Source: Verrucomicrobiota bacterium (GTDB lineage: Bacteria; Verrucomicrobiota; Verrucomicrobiia; Opitutales; Opitutaceae). From it: a stretch of DNA of 64,000 nt. Below are positions 43,004 through 52,781 of the stretch, one piece after another. The stretch covers positions 1 to 64,000 of the forward strand of contig JAEKKV010000015.1 in NCBI GenBank assembly GCA_019510185.1. The letters run 5' to 3'. Made by a program: the position numbers and the translations under genes. The notes under the pieces are model-generated. The model was not told the origin of the DNA, made no database searches, and saw only the letters and a list, made by a program, of their open reading frames with translations. How positions within the stretch are numbered: position 1 is the stretch's first letter; each line of letters begins with the position of its first letter.

Positions 43004-43708
43004 ATGTCTTCCCAACCGCCATCGTCCGATCACGCCCGGCATTCCGGAGGAATCCCTTTTGGCGGCGGACGCGAGGTGCACGGCGCCGACGCCATTCCAT
43101 GGATGAAGGCACGAGGCTGCATTGCGGGGGCCTGTGCGGTGACGTCGCTGCCCGATGTTTCCGAAATCGGGCTTTCGCTGCCAGTGTGGCGCGCATGGTT
43201 TCTCGAAGCCGCGCGGCTGGTGGTCGAGTCGGTGCCGGCGGAGAGCGCGGCGCTTTTCTTTCAATCGGACATCAAGCGCGACGGCGTCTGGATCGACAAA
43301 GGCGCGCTGGTGATCCGCGCGGCGGAGGACGCCGGCGCGCACGTCCTTTTCCACAAGATCGTGTGCCGGCGGGAGCCCGGCCTGCTGACGTATGGCCGGC
43401 CGGGTTACACCCATTTGATCGCGGTTTCGCGCGCGATGAAATGTCCGGATATCCTTCCGCTGCCGGACGTCATCATCGACGCGGGTCGTCTGACCTGGGT
43501 GCGGGCGATGGGCGTGCGCGCCGCGGCGCATGCGGTGCGTTTTGCGCGCGATCAGGCGGGCGCGACCACGATTTTTGATCCGTTCTGCGGCGTGGGCACC
43601 GTGCTCGCGGTCGCCAATGCCCTCGGCCTGGACGCGCTCGGCGTTGAGAAATCGAAGAAGCGTTGCGAGCAAGCGCGTCTTCTCACGGTGAGTCCGGAAG
43701 AACTCTAA
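43004..43708 (+). CDS. SAM-dependent methyltransferase-like protein
   Basis: A 234-residue protein with a C-terminal SAM site IFDPFCGVGTVLAVANALGL, the text usual in DNA and tRNA methylases. A typical NPPY/DPPY catalytic motif is not seen; instead there are FFQSDIKRDGVWIDKGALV and CRREPGLLTYGRPGYTHL. The target (nucleic acid or small molecule) is unknown. The start could also be two codons farther up. Its end overlaps the convergent membrane protein gene by 26 bases. Confidence 0.75.
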   Translation: MSSQPPSSDHARHSGGIPFGGGREVHGADAIPWMKARGCIAGACAVTSLPDVSEIGLSLPVWRAWFLEAARLVVESVPAESAALFFQSDIKRDGVWIDKGALVIRAAEDAGAHVLFHKIVCRREPGLLTYGRPGYTHLIAVSRAMKCPDILPLPDVIIDAGRLTWVRAMGVRAAAHAVRFARDQAGATTIFDPFCGVGTVLAVANALGLDALGVEKSKKRCEQARLLTVSPEEL

Positions 43709-45548
43709 GGGGCTGCGTCGGTGAACTTAGGGGAACGGGTTGATTTGGCGGAATATGGATCTCGTAAAGCGCCATGTCGCCAGCGTCGATCGACGGCTTC
43801 AGAAAGAGAGGGGCCTCTTGAAAAAAGAGGCTGCGCAGCAAGTAGCGGCTGTTGATCCAGCCTTTGCTGACGACCACATGATGAATGCCGAGACGGGACA
43901 GATGTTGCGCGGCGGATCCGGCCGATTCCTGTCCGTCGAAGAGAAAGGCAACTTCCGGACTCCAGGTCGGCACGACCGCCACACCCAGGCGGATCAACTC
44001 GATATGCGGTCCCAGCACCAAGACACGACCGCCGTTCGTCCGGCGTGCGATGTCATCGTAAATCGGGCGGTGTTGAAAGTTCTGCATCACGTCATCGATG
44101 CGCGTCCAGTCCGAAGGCCGGTGGACGTAGGGCTCGCTCGGCAAAACCAGTGTGCGTAATGCGGCATCGATACTGAACACAAACAACCCGATGCCGGCGC
44201 ATAGCAGGAGGCGGGGACGCTCCTTGATCCAGTGGGCGCAGGCGCCTCCTCCGAGCACCGCGCCCAAGGCCAACAACGGATTGAGCACGCGGAGGGTATA
44301 GGTGAAGCCGGCCGCGGTGTAGGCCACGGAGGCCATCCACAGCGCCCCCACCGTGGCGGCGGCCAGCAGCAATCCGCCCGCTTTTTTCCGGAAGAGCAGG
44401 GCACCCGCCAGACCTCCGGCCAACGCCGCAAAACAAGTGAACATCAAGGTGTCCATGCCGTTCGCCAGCTGCTCTCCCAGGCGGAAATTCTGCCGGTACA
44501 GTTCCATCAAGGCCGCATGCGCGCGGTTGACCGGAAGCAGGCCGCCCAAATCAAGATTGAACAGGGGATTGCCGGTGAGGATCGCATTTCGCGCATACCA
44601 CGGTGCGGCCGTTAAAAATACCACGGCGGAGAAGAGCGCCAGCCGCCGCCACGAGAGACCGCGGGAACGGCCAAGCACCACGCCTACCAGTAGAAACGCC
44701 CAGCCATATTCACGAGCCAGTGCGCCCAAGGCTGCAGCCAGCGCAGCCATCACCATCGTGGGGGTGTTTTCCTCGGCGGGGCTGCGCGGAAGGTACAGCA
44801 GCATGGCAACCAGTGACAGGGCGGTCAGGCCGGTTTCCTGCCCCATGGTGGTGGCCCATACGGCCATCGGTGTGATCGCCAGCAGAGCCGCCGCAAAAAT
44901 TCCGGCTTGGGGGGAGAACTCCCGGCGGGCCAGCGCGTGCACCGCCAGTAGTAACAACCCAAACTGCGCCAGAACCACGGGAGCGGTCAGGGTGCCCAGT
45001 GCGGATCCGGCGAGCGAATAGCTCCAGAAATAAAGTGACGAAACGAGCGGGGGAATCCCGTCCGGCCAAGCGTAGAGCCCATAATCGGCTCCGGTCGTCG
45101 GCGGATAAAAATCCAACGTTCGATGCGTGAGCATGAGTTCCGCGAGGTAGTTCCAGCGGAACGAAGTATCCATGCCGAACAAGGGATGAACGGTCACCCG
45201 CCAGATCGTCACTGCGAGCACCGGAACCAAGGCCAGCCAAGGCAGCAGGCGTTTATAGCGTCCGTCCGATTCCGGCGGTGGTGTCCGGGGTTTGGGACCG
45301 GTGGGTTTCCTGCGCAGGATGATCGCGATCAGGGTGACGAGCAGCCAAGCCGCGGTCATCGAAGTGCGCGACAGCGGCATTGAGGTGATCTGGAGTCCGA
45401 AGACCAGCGCGTTGAGTCCGATTGCCCCGCCCACAAACCCGGCCAAAAGCGGATAAGACAGGCCCCATCGCCGGGCGATCAGCCAGCCGGGAATCATCAA
45501 CCAAATGAGCGTCAGGGTGCCTATGACGAGCTGAGTTAAAAGCGGCAT
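43683..45548 (-). CDS. Multi-spanning membrane protein, GT39-like glycosyltransferase
   Basis: A 621-residue protein with about 13 transmembrane helices and a C-terminal periplasmic part (about 510-621). The first outer loop has FGMDTSFRWNYLAELM, where the Asp-containing region and later ALAREYGWAFLL resemble the ArnT/PMT (GT-C) fold. GT-C enzymes transfer sugars from lipid-phosphate donors at the outer face of the inner membrane. The substrate is unknown. It follows the PAS kinase gene by 87 bases. Confidence 0.75.
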   Translation of the reverse strand: MPLLTQLVIGTLTLIWLMIPGWLIARRWGLSYPLLAGFVGGAIGLNALVFGLQITSMPLSRTSMTAAWLLVTLIAIILRRKPTGPKPRTPPPESDGRYKRLLPWLALVPVLAVTIWRVTVHPLFGMDTSFRWNYLAELMLTHRTLDFYPPTTGADYGLYAWPDGIPPLVSSLYFWSYSLAGSALGTLTAPVVLAQFGLLLLAVHALARREFSPQAGIFAAALLAITPMAVWATTMGQETGLTALSLVAMLLYLPRSPAEENTPTMVMAALAAALGALAREYGWAFLLVGVVLGRSRGLSWRRLALFSAVVFLTAAPWYARNAILTGNPLFNLDLGGLLPVNRAHAALMELYRQNFRLGEQLANGMDTLMFTCFAALAGGLAGALLFRKKAGGLLLAAATVGALWMASVAYTAAGFTYTLRVLNPLLALGAVLGGGACAHWIKERPRLLLCAGIGLFVFSIDAALRTLVLPSEPYVHRPSDWTRIDDVMQNFQHRPIYDDIARRTNGGRVLVLGPHIELIRLGVAVVPTWSPEVAFLFDGQESAGSAAQHLSRLGIHHVVVSKGWINSRYLLRSLFFQEAPLFLKPSIDAGDMALYEIHIPPNQPVPLSSPTQPLRVLPDSP

Positions 45549-45635
45549 GTCAAATGACGCGAAAACTCGCCGGATAAGAAGGAATCAACGGCTCCAGTGA
45601 TGCCATGAGCAGGTGATGCTAGCGAAGCGATAGGA

Positions 45636-46829
45636 TCACCAGAGTTTTCCTTGAGCAGCCGTGGCCGGGCTTGGTGGAGGCGGCGGGCTCTTGCCGGAGA
45701 TTTGTGCGGCCGGCAGGTGGCAGTGGACGGTCGTGCCGGAGCCCGGCTGCGAATCGATGACGATCCCGCCGCCGTGTTTTTGGATGACGGCGTGGCAGAT
45801 GGTCAGACCCAGCCCCATGCCTTTTTGCGCGCCGCGCTGCTTGGTGGAAAAATACGGGTCGAAGACTCGCGGTAAGGTGTGTGCGGGAATTCCGACGCCT
45901 TGGTCCGTCACGCTGATGCGGAGATAATCACCGGGAGGCAGTTCCAGCCCGGGGAGGTGATCGAGCCGCATGTTTTCCGCCTGCAAGCGGATGATGCCGC
46001 CGGCGGGCATCGATTCCTTGGCGTTGAGAACCAGATTACGGACGACCAGGCGGATTTGAACTTCGTCAATCTCGGCCGGCCACAGATCCGGCGCCAACCG
46101 GCTTTCGGCGTGAAGTGTCGAGCCGTTCAGGGCGAGATCCATCGATTGCTGCAGCAGAACTTTCAGATCGAAGATGATCTTCGGACGGCAAACGTTGTCT
46201 TGGGCGAAGGTGCTGAATTGTTGCGTGAGAGTGCGGGCGGCGTGAATCGTATCCAGCGATTGGCGGAGGAGCTTCTCCTGCTGGTCGTTGGTGGCGCCGC
46301 ACATGCTGATCATTTCCAGATTGAGCAGGAGAGTGGCGAGCAGGTTGTTGAAATCGTGGGAGATCCCGTCGGCCAGGATGCGCGTGGCTTCCTGTTTTCC
46401 CAAGACCAAGTGTTCGTGGTGAGACTGCCGTTGTTCGGTGATGTCGCGCGCCACGGCGAAAACCGTTTGGGCGCCGGGTTCCATGGACGATTGCCAGGAA
46501 AACCAGCGATGGGAACCGTCCTTGCAGAGATAACGGTTTTCAAGTCCGCGCACCGGGATGCCCTTGGCCAGATCCGCCCGGGCTTGGAGCGTGCGCTCGC
46601 GGTCTTCCGGATGCATGAACTCCGCCACCGGACGGGAGAGCAGCTCTTCTTGCGACCAGCCGAGGACGCGCGTCCACGAGGGATTGACCTGCCTGAAATA
46701 ACCGTCGAGGCCCGCGATGCAGAGTAAATCCAGCGACAGGTTGAACAGACGGCTGCAGTCGGACTCGGCTTGGGCGAGCCGTTCCGGAGACGGTTCTCCG
46801 GGAACAGCCGGGCAATGGGGCGATTGCAT
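45636..46829 (-). CDS. Soluble PAS-domain sensor histidine kinase
   Basis: A 397-residue kinase: one PAS domain (about 25-135; SLDLLCIAGLDGYFRQVNPS, FMHPEDRERT, SSMEPGAQTVFAVARDITEQ in parts), a HisKA domain with His158 in DGISHDFNNLLATLLL, and an ATPase domain with GMGLGLTICHAVIQKHGGG. No transmembrane helix. The Pro-rich tail ([13 protein letters not shown]) is unusual. No response regulator is adjacent. Confidence 0.92.
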   Translation of the reverse strand: MQSPHCPAVPGEPSPERLAQAESDCSRLFNLSLDLLCIAGLDGYFRQVNPSWTRVLGWSQEELLSRPVAEFMHPEDRERTLQARADLAKGIPVRGLENRYLCKDGSHRWFSWQSSMEPGAQTVFAVARDITEQRQSHHEHLVLGKQEATRILADGISHDFNNLLATLLLNLEMISMCGATNDQQEKLLRQSLDTIHAARTLTQQFSTFAQDNVCRPKIIFDLKVLLQQSMDLALNGSTLHAESRLAPDLWPAEIDEVQIRLVVRNLVLNAKESMPAGGIIRLQAENMRLDHLPGLELPPGDYLRISVTDQGVGIPAHTLPRVFDPYFSTKQRGAQKGMGLGLTICHAVIQKHGGGIVIDSQPGSGTTVHCHLPAAQISGKSPPPPPSPATAAQGKLW

Positions 46830-46931
46830 GGAGGAGCTTCAAAAAGAGCCCCGGTAAAAGCAATCTGTTTGAATTTTTTGGCGCTGGTCCGCGGGTGCGG
46901 GCACGCTAACGCGCTTCGCTGGTCGAAAAAC

Positions 46932-49900
46932 TCAGCCGATCCACGTGCGGGCGTTGCGGAAAAACCGCATCCAAGGACCGTCCTCGCCCCAAGTTTCCGG
47001 ATGCCAGCTGTGCTGGACGGTGCGGAAAACGCGCTCCGGATGCGGCATCATGATCGTCACGCGGCCGTCGCGGGTGGTGAGGGCGGTCAGACCGAAGGGA
47101 GAGCCGTTCGGGTTGAGCGGGTATTGCTGCGTGACTTGGTGATGGTTGTCCACGAAGCGGGCGGCCACCAGGCCGGACTCGCTGCAGGCGCGCGCCGCGG
47201 CGGCGTCTTTGAACTCGGCAAAGCCCTCGCCGTGGGCGACGGCGATGGGAAGGACGGAGCCCTCCATGCCGGCGAAGAAGATGCTGGGGCTCTTCTCGAT
47301 CTTCACCGAGGCGAAGCGGGCCTCGAAGCGCTCGGACTGGTTTTGCACGAAGCGCGGCCAGAGGTCGGCGCCGGGGATGATGGAGTGGAGATTGCTCATC
47401 ATCTGGCAGCCGTTGCACACGCCGAGGGCAAAGGTGTCGGGGCGGGCGAAGAAGGCCTGGAACTCGGCGCGGGCGCGTTCGTGGAAGAGGATGCTCTTGG
47501 CCCAGCCTTCGCCGGCGCCGAGCGTGTCGCCAAAGCTGAAGCCGCCGCAGGCGATGACGCCGCGGAAATCCTTGAGGGAAACGCGTCCGCTCAGGATGTC
47601 GGTCATATGGACATCGATCGCGCGGAAGCCGGCGCGCGTGAGCGCGGCGCCCATCTCGACCTGGCCGTTGACACCCTGCTCACGCAGGATGGCGACAGGA
47701 GGCCGGTTGGCCAGCGCGGCGGCGGAAGGAGCGGAGAACTCGAAGGTGATTTTCGGCGTGATGCCGGGGTCGGTGGGGTCGAGCTTGAGCTGGTATTCGG
47801 ATTCCGCGCACGCGGGGTTGTCGCGGAGGGAAGCGATCCGGCGGGTGACGTCGGACCAGACGGCGCGGAGACCGGAGAGATTTTCGACGAGCAACTCCCC
47901 GCCGTTTTGAAACACACGGAGAGCGGAGCGCGCGTTGAGCACGCCGACGCGGGTGGTGCAGTCCCCGAGTCCGTGCTGTCGCAGCATGGCGGAAACCGCT
48001 TCGAGATCGGCGGTGCGCACTTGGATCACGGCGCCGAGTTCCTCGTTGAAAAGCGCGGCGAAGACATCGCCACCGTCAGGCAGCGTGAGATCGACGCCGA
48101 CATGGCCGGCGAAAGCCATTTCGACCGCGGTGGCGAGAAGGCCGCCGTCGGAGCGGTCATGATAGGCGAGGATTTTTTTCTCGCGGCCGAGCTGTTGGAC
48201 GGCGTTCCAGAAATTCTTGAGGTCGGCGGCGCTGTCCACATCGGGGGTGGCGGCGCCGATCTGCGAAACAACTTGGGCGAGGATGGAGCCGCCGAGGCGG
48301 TTTTGGCCGCGGCCGAGATCGATCAGGAGGAGGGCGGTTTCGCCGGCGTCGGTGACGAGCTGCGGGGTGAGGGAGAGGCGGATGTCCGCGACGGAAGCGA
48401 AGGCGGAGACAATGAGCGAGATGGGCGCGGTGACGCGTTTTTGCTCTCCCGAGGCGCTGTCTTTCCAGACGGTGCTCATGCTCATGGAATCCTTGCCGAC
48501 GGGAATGGTGATGCCGAGGGCGGGGCACAATTCCATGCCCACGGCGCGGACGGCGGCGTAGAGGTCGGCGCCGTCGCCGGGGACGGCGGGGGCGGCCATC
48601 CAATTGGCGGAGAGATTGACCTTCCCGAGATCGCCGATCTGGGCGGAGGCGAGATTGGTGAGGGCTTCGCCGACGGCCAGACGGGCGGAGGCGGCGGCGT
48701 TGTTGACGGCGACGGGCGTGCGTTCGCCCATCGACATGGCTTCGCCGGTGTAAACGTCGAAGGCGGCGGCGGTCACGGCGCAATCGGCCACGGGCACCTG
48801 CCAGGGGCCGACCATCTGGTCGCGGCAGATGAGGCCGGTCACGGTGCGGTCACCGATGGAAATAAGAAAGGTTTTGTCGGCGACGGCGGGGTGGACGAGG
48901 ACGCGGCGGGCGGCATCGGCCAGAGAGAGGCCGCCCAAATCCAGCTCTTGCTGCGGACGCCGGACGGTCGCGGCTTGGCGGTGCATCCGCGGCGGCTTGC
49001 CGAGCAACACTTCGAGGGGCAGGTCGATGGGGGTGTTTTTGAAATGCGGGTCTTCGAGAACGAGCTTTTTCTCCTCGGTCGCCTCGCCGACGATGGCGAA
49101 GGGGCAGCGTTCGCGTTCGCACAGTTTCTTGAACGTATCGATGTGGGCGGCGGGGACGGCGAGGACGTAGCGTTCTTGGGACTCGTTGCACCAGATTTCG
49201 AGCGGGCTCATGCCCGGCTCGTCATTGGGGAGCTTGCGAAGATTGAAGCGCCCGCCGCGGCCGCCGTCGTTGACGAGCTCGGGCAGGGCGTTGGAAACGC
49301 CGCCGGCGCCCACATCGTGAATGAAGGAAATGGGATTCTCTTCGCCGAGGGCCCAGCAGCGGTCGATGACCTCCTGGCAGCGGCGTTCCATTTCGGCGTT
49401 GTCGCGCTGGACGGAGGCGAAATCGAGGTCTTCGTTGCCGGAGCCGCTGGCCATGGAGCTGGCCGCGCCACCGCCGAGGCCGATGAGCATGGCGGGGCCG
49501 CCGAGGACGATGAGCTGGTCGCCGGGTTTGATCTCACCTTTCTGGATGTGCTCGGCCTTGATGTTGCCGAGACCGCCGGCGAGCATGATGGGCTTGTGAT
49601 AGCCGCGGAGCTCGGTGGCGGAAGGACCGGCGGCCGGTACGGCCGCCTCGAACGTGCGGAAATAGCCGTTGATGTTGGGACGGCCAAACTCGTTGTTGAA
49701 AGCGGCGGCGCCGAGCGGGCCGTCGATCATGATGTCGAGGGCGGAGACGATGCGGCCGGGCTTGCCGTGTTCCTTTTCCCAAGGTTGGACGGCGCCGGGG
49801 AGCTTGAGATTTGAGACGGTGAAGCCGGAGAGGCCGGCCTTCGGCTTTGAGCCGCGGCCCGTGGCGCCCTCGTCACGGATTTCGCCGCCGGAACCGGTGG

Positions 49901-50837
49901 CGGCGCCGGGGAAGGGCGAGATGGCCGTGGGATGGTTGTGGGTCTCCACCTTGCAAAGGATGTGGATGTCCTCCTCGTGGGCGCCGTATTCGCCGGTCTT
50001 GGGATTGACGTAAAAACGGCCGCCGCGGGTGCCGGTGAGGACGGCGGCGTTGTCCTTGTAGGCGGAGAGAATCCCGTCGCTGTGCAACTGGTAGGTGTTG
50101 CGAATCATCGCGAACAGCGAGCGATCGCAGGCCTCGCCGTCGATTTCCCAGGTGGCGTTGAAAATCTTGTGGCGGCAATGTTCGGAGTTGGCCTGCGCGA
50201 ACATCATCAGCTCGATGTCGTTGGGATCGCGGCCGAGGGTGCCGAAGGCCTTGACGAGGTAGTCGATCTCGTCGTCGGCGAGGGCGAGGCCGAGGGACTG
50301 GTTGGCGGAGACGAGCGCGGCGCGGCCTTGGGCCAGCACAGGCACGCTGGTCAGCGGCCGGGGAGTTTCGTGGCTGAAAAGGACGTCGAGCGCGGCGAAA
50401 TCGGCGAAGACGACCTGCGTCATGCGGTCGTGGAGCTTGGTGTCGAGTTGATTGCCGGGTGCCGAAACCTCTGCGGACGGGATCGAGTCGCCGAAGTCGA
50501 TGCGGTAGGCGACGACGCGTTCGATGCGCTTCACCTTGGAAAGTCCGCAGATATGGGCGATGTCCGTGGCTTTGGAGGACCACGGAGAAATGGTGCCGGG
50601 CCGGGGGGCGATGATCCGGAGCAGTCCGGCATGGGTGGCGGGCGCGCGGCGGGGGCCGTAGGTGAGGAGTTTTTCCAGCACGTCGCGCTCGGCGGCGGTG
50701 AGTTCTCCGGTGGTTTCCGCCACGTGAACGAACTCGGCGCCGAGGCCGCGGACCGGGAGACCGGCGGCGGTGAGGTCCTGAAGGAGCTTCTTAAGGCGGA
50801 AGTCGGAGAGGGCGGGCGAGCCGTGGAGGATCAACAT
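46932..50837 (-). CDS. purL: Phosphoribosylformylglycinamidine synthase, large single-chain form
   Basis: A 1301-residue enzyme of purine synthesis that converts FGAR to FGAM with glutamine and ATP. Order: N-terminal domain; linker; two AIRS-like halves ([46 protein letters not shown]; then [41 protein letters not shown]); and a C-terminal class I glutaminase with the Cys in [13 protein letters not shown] and the final [13 protein letters not shown]. This is the gamma-proteobacterial/eukaryotic type, not the PurLQS type. Divergent from menD with about 200 bases between. Confidence 0.97.
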   Translation of the reverse strand: MLILHGSPALSDFRLKKLLQDLTAAGLPVRGLGAEFVHVAETTGELTAAERDVLEKLLTYGPRRAPATHAGLLRIIAPRPGTISPWSSKATDIAHICGLSKVKRIERVVAYRIDFGDSIPSAEVSAPGNQLDTKLHDRMTQVVFADFAALDVLFSHETPRPLTSVPVLAQGRAALVSANQSLGLALADDEIDYLVKAFGTLGRDPNDIELMMFAQANSEHCRHKIFNATWEIDGEACDRSLFAMIRNTYQLHSDGILSAYKDNAAVLTGTRGGRFYVNPKTGEYGAHEEDIHILCKVETHNHPTAISPFPGAATGSGGEIRDEGATGRGSKPKAGLSGFTVSNLKLPGAVQPWEKEHGKPGRIVSALDIMIDGPLGAAAFNNEFGRPNINGYFRTFEAAVPAAGPSATELRGYHKPIMLAGGLGNIKAEHIQKGEIKPGDQLIVLGGPAMLIGLGGGAASSMASGSGNEDLDFASVQRDNAEMERRCQEVIDRCWALGEENPISFIHDVGAGGVSNALPELVNDGGRGGRFNLRKLPNDEPGMSPLEIWCNESQERYVLAVPAAHIDTFKKLCERERCPFAIVGEATEEKKLVLEDPHFKNTPIDLPLEVLLGKPPRMHRQAATVRRPQQELDLGGLSLADAARRVLVHPAVADKTFLISIGDRTVTGLICRDQMVGPWQVPVADCAVTAAAFDVYTGEAMSMGERTPVAVNNAAASARLAVGEALTNLASAQIGDLGKVNLSANWMAAPAVPGDGADLYAAVRAVGMELCPALGITIPVGKDSMSMSTVWKDSASGEQKRVTAPISLIVSAFASVADIRLSLTPQLVTDAGETALLLIDLGRGQNRLGGSILAQVVSQIGAATPDVDSAADLKNFWNAVQQLGREKKILAYHDRSDGGLLATAVEMAFAGHVGVDLTLPDGGDVFAALFNEELGAVIQVRTADLEAVSAMLRQHGLGDCTTRVGVLNARSALRVFQNGGELLVENLSGLRAVWSDVTRRIASLRDNPACAESEYQLKLDPTDPGITPKITFEFSAPSAAALANRPPVAILREQGVNGQVEMGAALTRAGFRAIDVHMTDILSGRVSLKDFRGVIACGGFSFGDTLGAGEGWAKSILFHERARAEFQAFFARPDTFALGVCNGCQMMSNLHSIIPGADLWPRFVQNQSERFEARFASVKIEKSPSIFFAGMEGSVLPIAVAHGEGFAEFKDAAAARACSESGLVAARFVDNHHQVTQQYPLNPNGSPFGLTALTTRDGRVTIMMPHPERVFRTVQHSWHPETWGEDGPWMRFFRNARTWIG

Positions 50838-51040
50838 GGTCGAAAAAAGAGCCTCAATCTGAACAGGGCGAAGGCGGCCTTGGCGATAGGGAAAACGGGC
50901 GAAGTTTCACGCCGGGGGAGGTTGGTCAAACGCCAATGGATTTCCGCGCGGGGCAAATCCGCGAGGCTCGCCCGGCGGATCGCCAGCCGGTTCGATTACC
51001 GGATTGAGCTGAGGCGGACGCGCCCCATCGTGAGGGATTC

Positions 51041-52768
51041 ATGACACCCTTGGATTTTCGGAACACCAACAGCTTATGGTGCAGCGTGCTCGTCGAGACG
51101 CTGGTGCGCAGCGGGGTGACGCAGGCGGTGATCTCGCCCGGTTCGCGTTCCACGCCGCTGACGATGGCGTTCGCACGGCATCCGCGGATCGAGGCGATCC
51201 CGGTTCTCGACGAACGTTCGGCGGGATTTTTCGCGCTGGGGCTGGCGAAACAGCAAGGCCGGCCGACGGCGCTCGTGTGCACGAGCGGCACGGCCGGGGC
51301 CAATTATTTCCCGGCCATCATCGAGGCGCAGGAGAGCGGCGTGCCTTTGCTCGTGATCACGGCGGATCGTCCGCCGGAGATGCGCGACTGTTCGTCCGGC
51401 CAGACCATCGACCAGCAAAAACTTTTTGGCGCCCACGTGAACTGGCAGCACGAGTTCGCGGTGCCGGAGCCGCGGCTGGAGCTGCTGCGTTACCTGCGGC
51501 AGACGGTGTTGCAGGCGTTTGACCGCGCGCTGGGGCCGTCGGCCGGTCCGGTGCACCTCAACGCGCCCTTTCGCGATCCGCTCGCGCCGATCGAGGACAA
51601 GACGGCGGCGGGGTTGAAGGACCACGACTGGGAGGCGTTTTTCGCGACGACGGTCGCCCCGCCGGCGAAGGTCTCCCCGGCCAGCCTGATCCCGGTGGCC
51701 GCCCGCGGGCTGATCATCGCCGGACCCGCGCAGCCGGGCGATCCGCGACGTTGGAGCGAAGCGGTGTGGACGCTGGCCAAGCATCACGGCTGGCCGGTGC
51801 TGGCGGATGCGCTGAACCCGCTGCGCGCGCATGCCTCGACCGAGGCGACGCTCGTCACGACTTACGACACGATCCTGCGTTCGCCCGCGCTGGCGAAGAA
51901 ACTGAAGCCGGAATTTATCGTGTGCGTGGAGAACTGGCCGACGAGCAAGGTGCTGCGGACGTGGATCGAGGAGCTGAATGTGCCGACCATGTTGCTGACG
52001 GCGTCGGCGCAGAATCGCGATCCGCTCCACGGCCGGACCTGGCATTTCCGCCACGGCATCGAGGAGGTTTCGCTGAGTTCGCCGCAGACGTTTCCCGACC
52101 GGGGGGCGGAGGCGTACGAGACCGCCTGGCGCCAAGCCGAGGCGGCGGCGCGCGGGCGGATCGACGAGATCTTGGCGGGAGCGCCGGAATTCGAGGGCGG
52201 TGTGATCTGGAAACTGTCCCGCCATCTGCCGGCGGAGACGCCGCTTTTTATCGCGAACAGCATGCCGGTTCGCGATGCGGAGTACTTCTGGCCGGCGTCG
52301 GACCGGCGCCTGCGCGTTCACGTGAACCGCGGGGCCAACGGCATCGACGGCACGCTTTCGACCGCGCTGGGCGTCGCGCATGGGAACCGGCCCGCCGTCC
52401 TGCTCACCGGCGATCTGTCGCTGCTGCACGATACGAACGGCTTTTTGCACCGGCCGTGGTTGCGCGGTTCACTCACGGTGGTGCTGATCAACAACAATGG
52501 CGGCGGGATCTTCGATCACCTGGCGGTCGCGCAATTCGATCCGCCGTTCGAAAAATTCTGGGCGACGCCGCAGTCGGTCGATTTCGCAAAACTCTGCGCG
52601 GCCTACGGCGCGACGCATGTGGCGGTGCGCGACGAGGCGCATTTGCTGGAGCTGACGACGACGTTGCCGGAGAGCGGACTGCGGGTGCTGGAAGTCCGCA
52701 CCGACCGGAAACGGGACGCGGCTTTCCGCAAAAAACTGTTCGCGGACGTCGCGGCGGCGCTGAAGTGA
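51041..52768 (+). CDS. menD: SEPHCHC synthase of menaquinone synthesis
   Basis: A 575-residue thiamine-diphosphate enzyme that joins isochorismate and 2-oxoglutarate. N-terminal region: GVTQAVISPGSRSTPLT, DERSAGFFALGLAK, VCTSGTAGANYFPAI and ITADRPPEMRD; C-terminal ThDP site: LTGDLSLLHDTNGF with INNNGGGIFDHL after 20-odd residues. All are strong MenD marks. Start ATG at 51041 with no clear Shine-Dalgarno. The gene is convergent with kup, 13 bases apart. Confidence 0.96.
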   Translation: MTPLDFRNTNSLWCSVLVETLVRSGVTQAVISPGSRSTPLTMAFARHPRIEAIPVLDERSAGFFALGLAKQQGRPTALVCTSGTAGANYFPAIIEAQESGVPLLVITADRPPEMRDCSSGQTIDQQKLFGAHVNWQHEFAVPEPRLELLRYLRQTVLQAFDRALGPSAGPVHLNAPFRDPLAPIEDKTAAGLKDHDWEAFFATTVAPPAKVSPASLIPVAARGLIIAGPAQPGDPRRWSEAVWTLAKHHGWPVLADALNPLRAHASTEATLVTTYDTILRSPALAKKLKPEFIVCVENWPTSKVLRTWIEELNVPTMLLTASAQNRDPLHGRTWHFRHGIEEVSLSSPQTFPDRGAEAYETAWRQAEAAARGRIDEILAGAPEFEGGVIWKLSRHLPAETPLFIANSMPVRDAEYFWPASDRRLRVHVNRGANGIDGTLSTALGVAHGNRPAVLLTGDLSLLHDTNGFLHRPWLRGSLTVVLINNNGGGIFDHLAVAQFDPPFEKFWATPQSVDFAKLCAAYGATHVAVRDEAHLLELTTTLPESGLRVLEVRTDRKRDAAFRKKLFADVAAALK

Positions 52769-52781
52769 CGGCGTCGCGCGC

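Noticed and set aside
46770..49814. A 1014-codon open frame opposite purL, and other long plus-strand frames opposite the MacAB operon (1113-4165)
   Set aside because: They are antisense shadows caused by high GC at third positions; the translations are Gly/Asp/Ala-rich and show no domain, while the minus-strand genes are well supported.
50987..51002. tRNA T-arm-like text CCGGTTCGATTACCGG upstream of menD
   Set aside because: The stem is only 4 bp with an 8-base loop, and no acceptor stem, D-arm or anticodon arm can be drawn around it.
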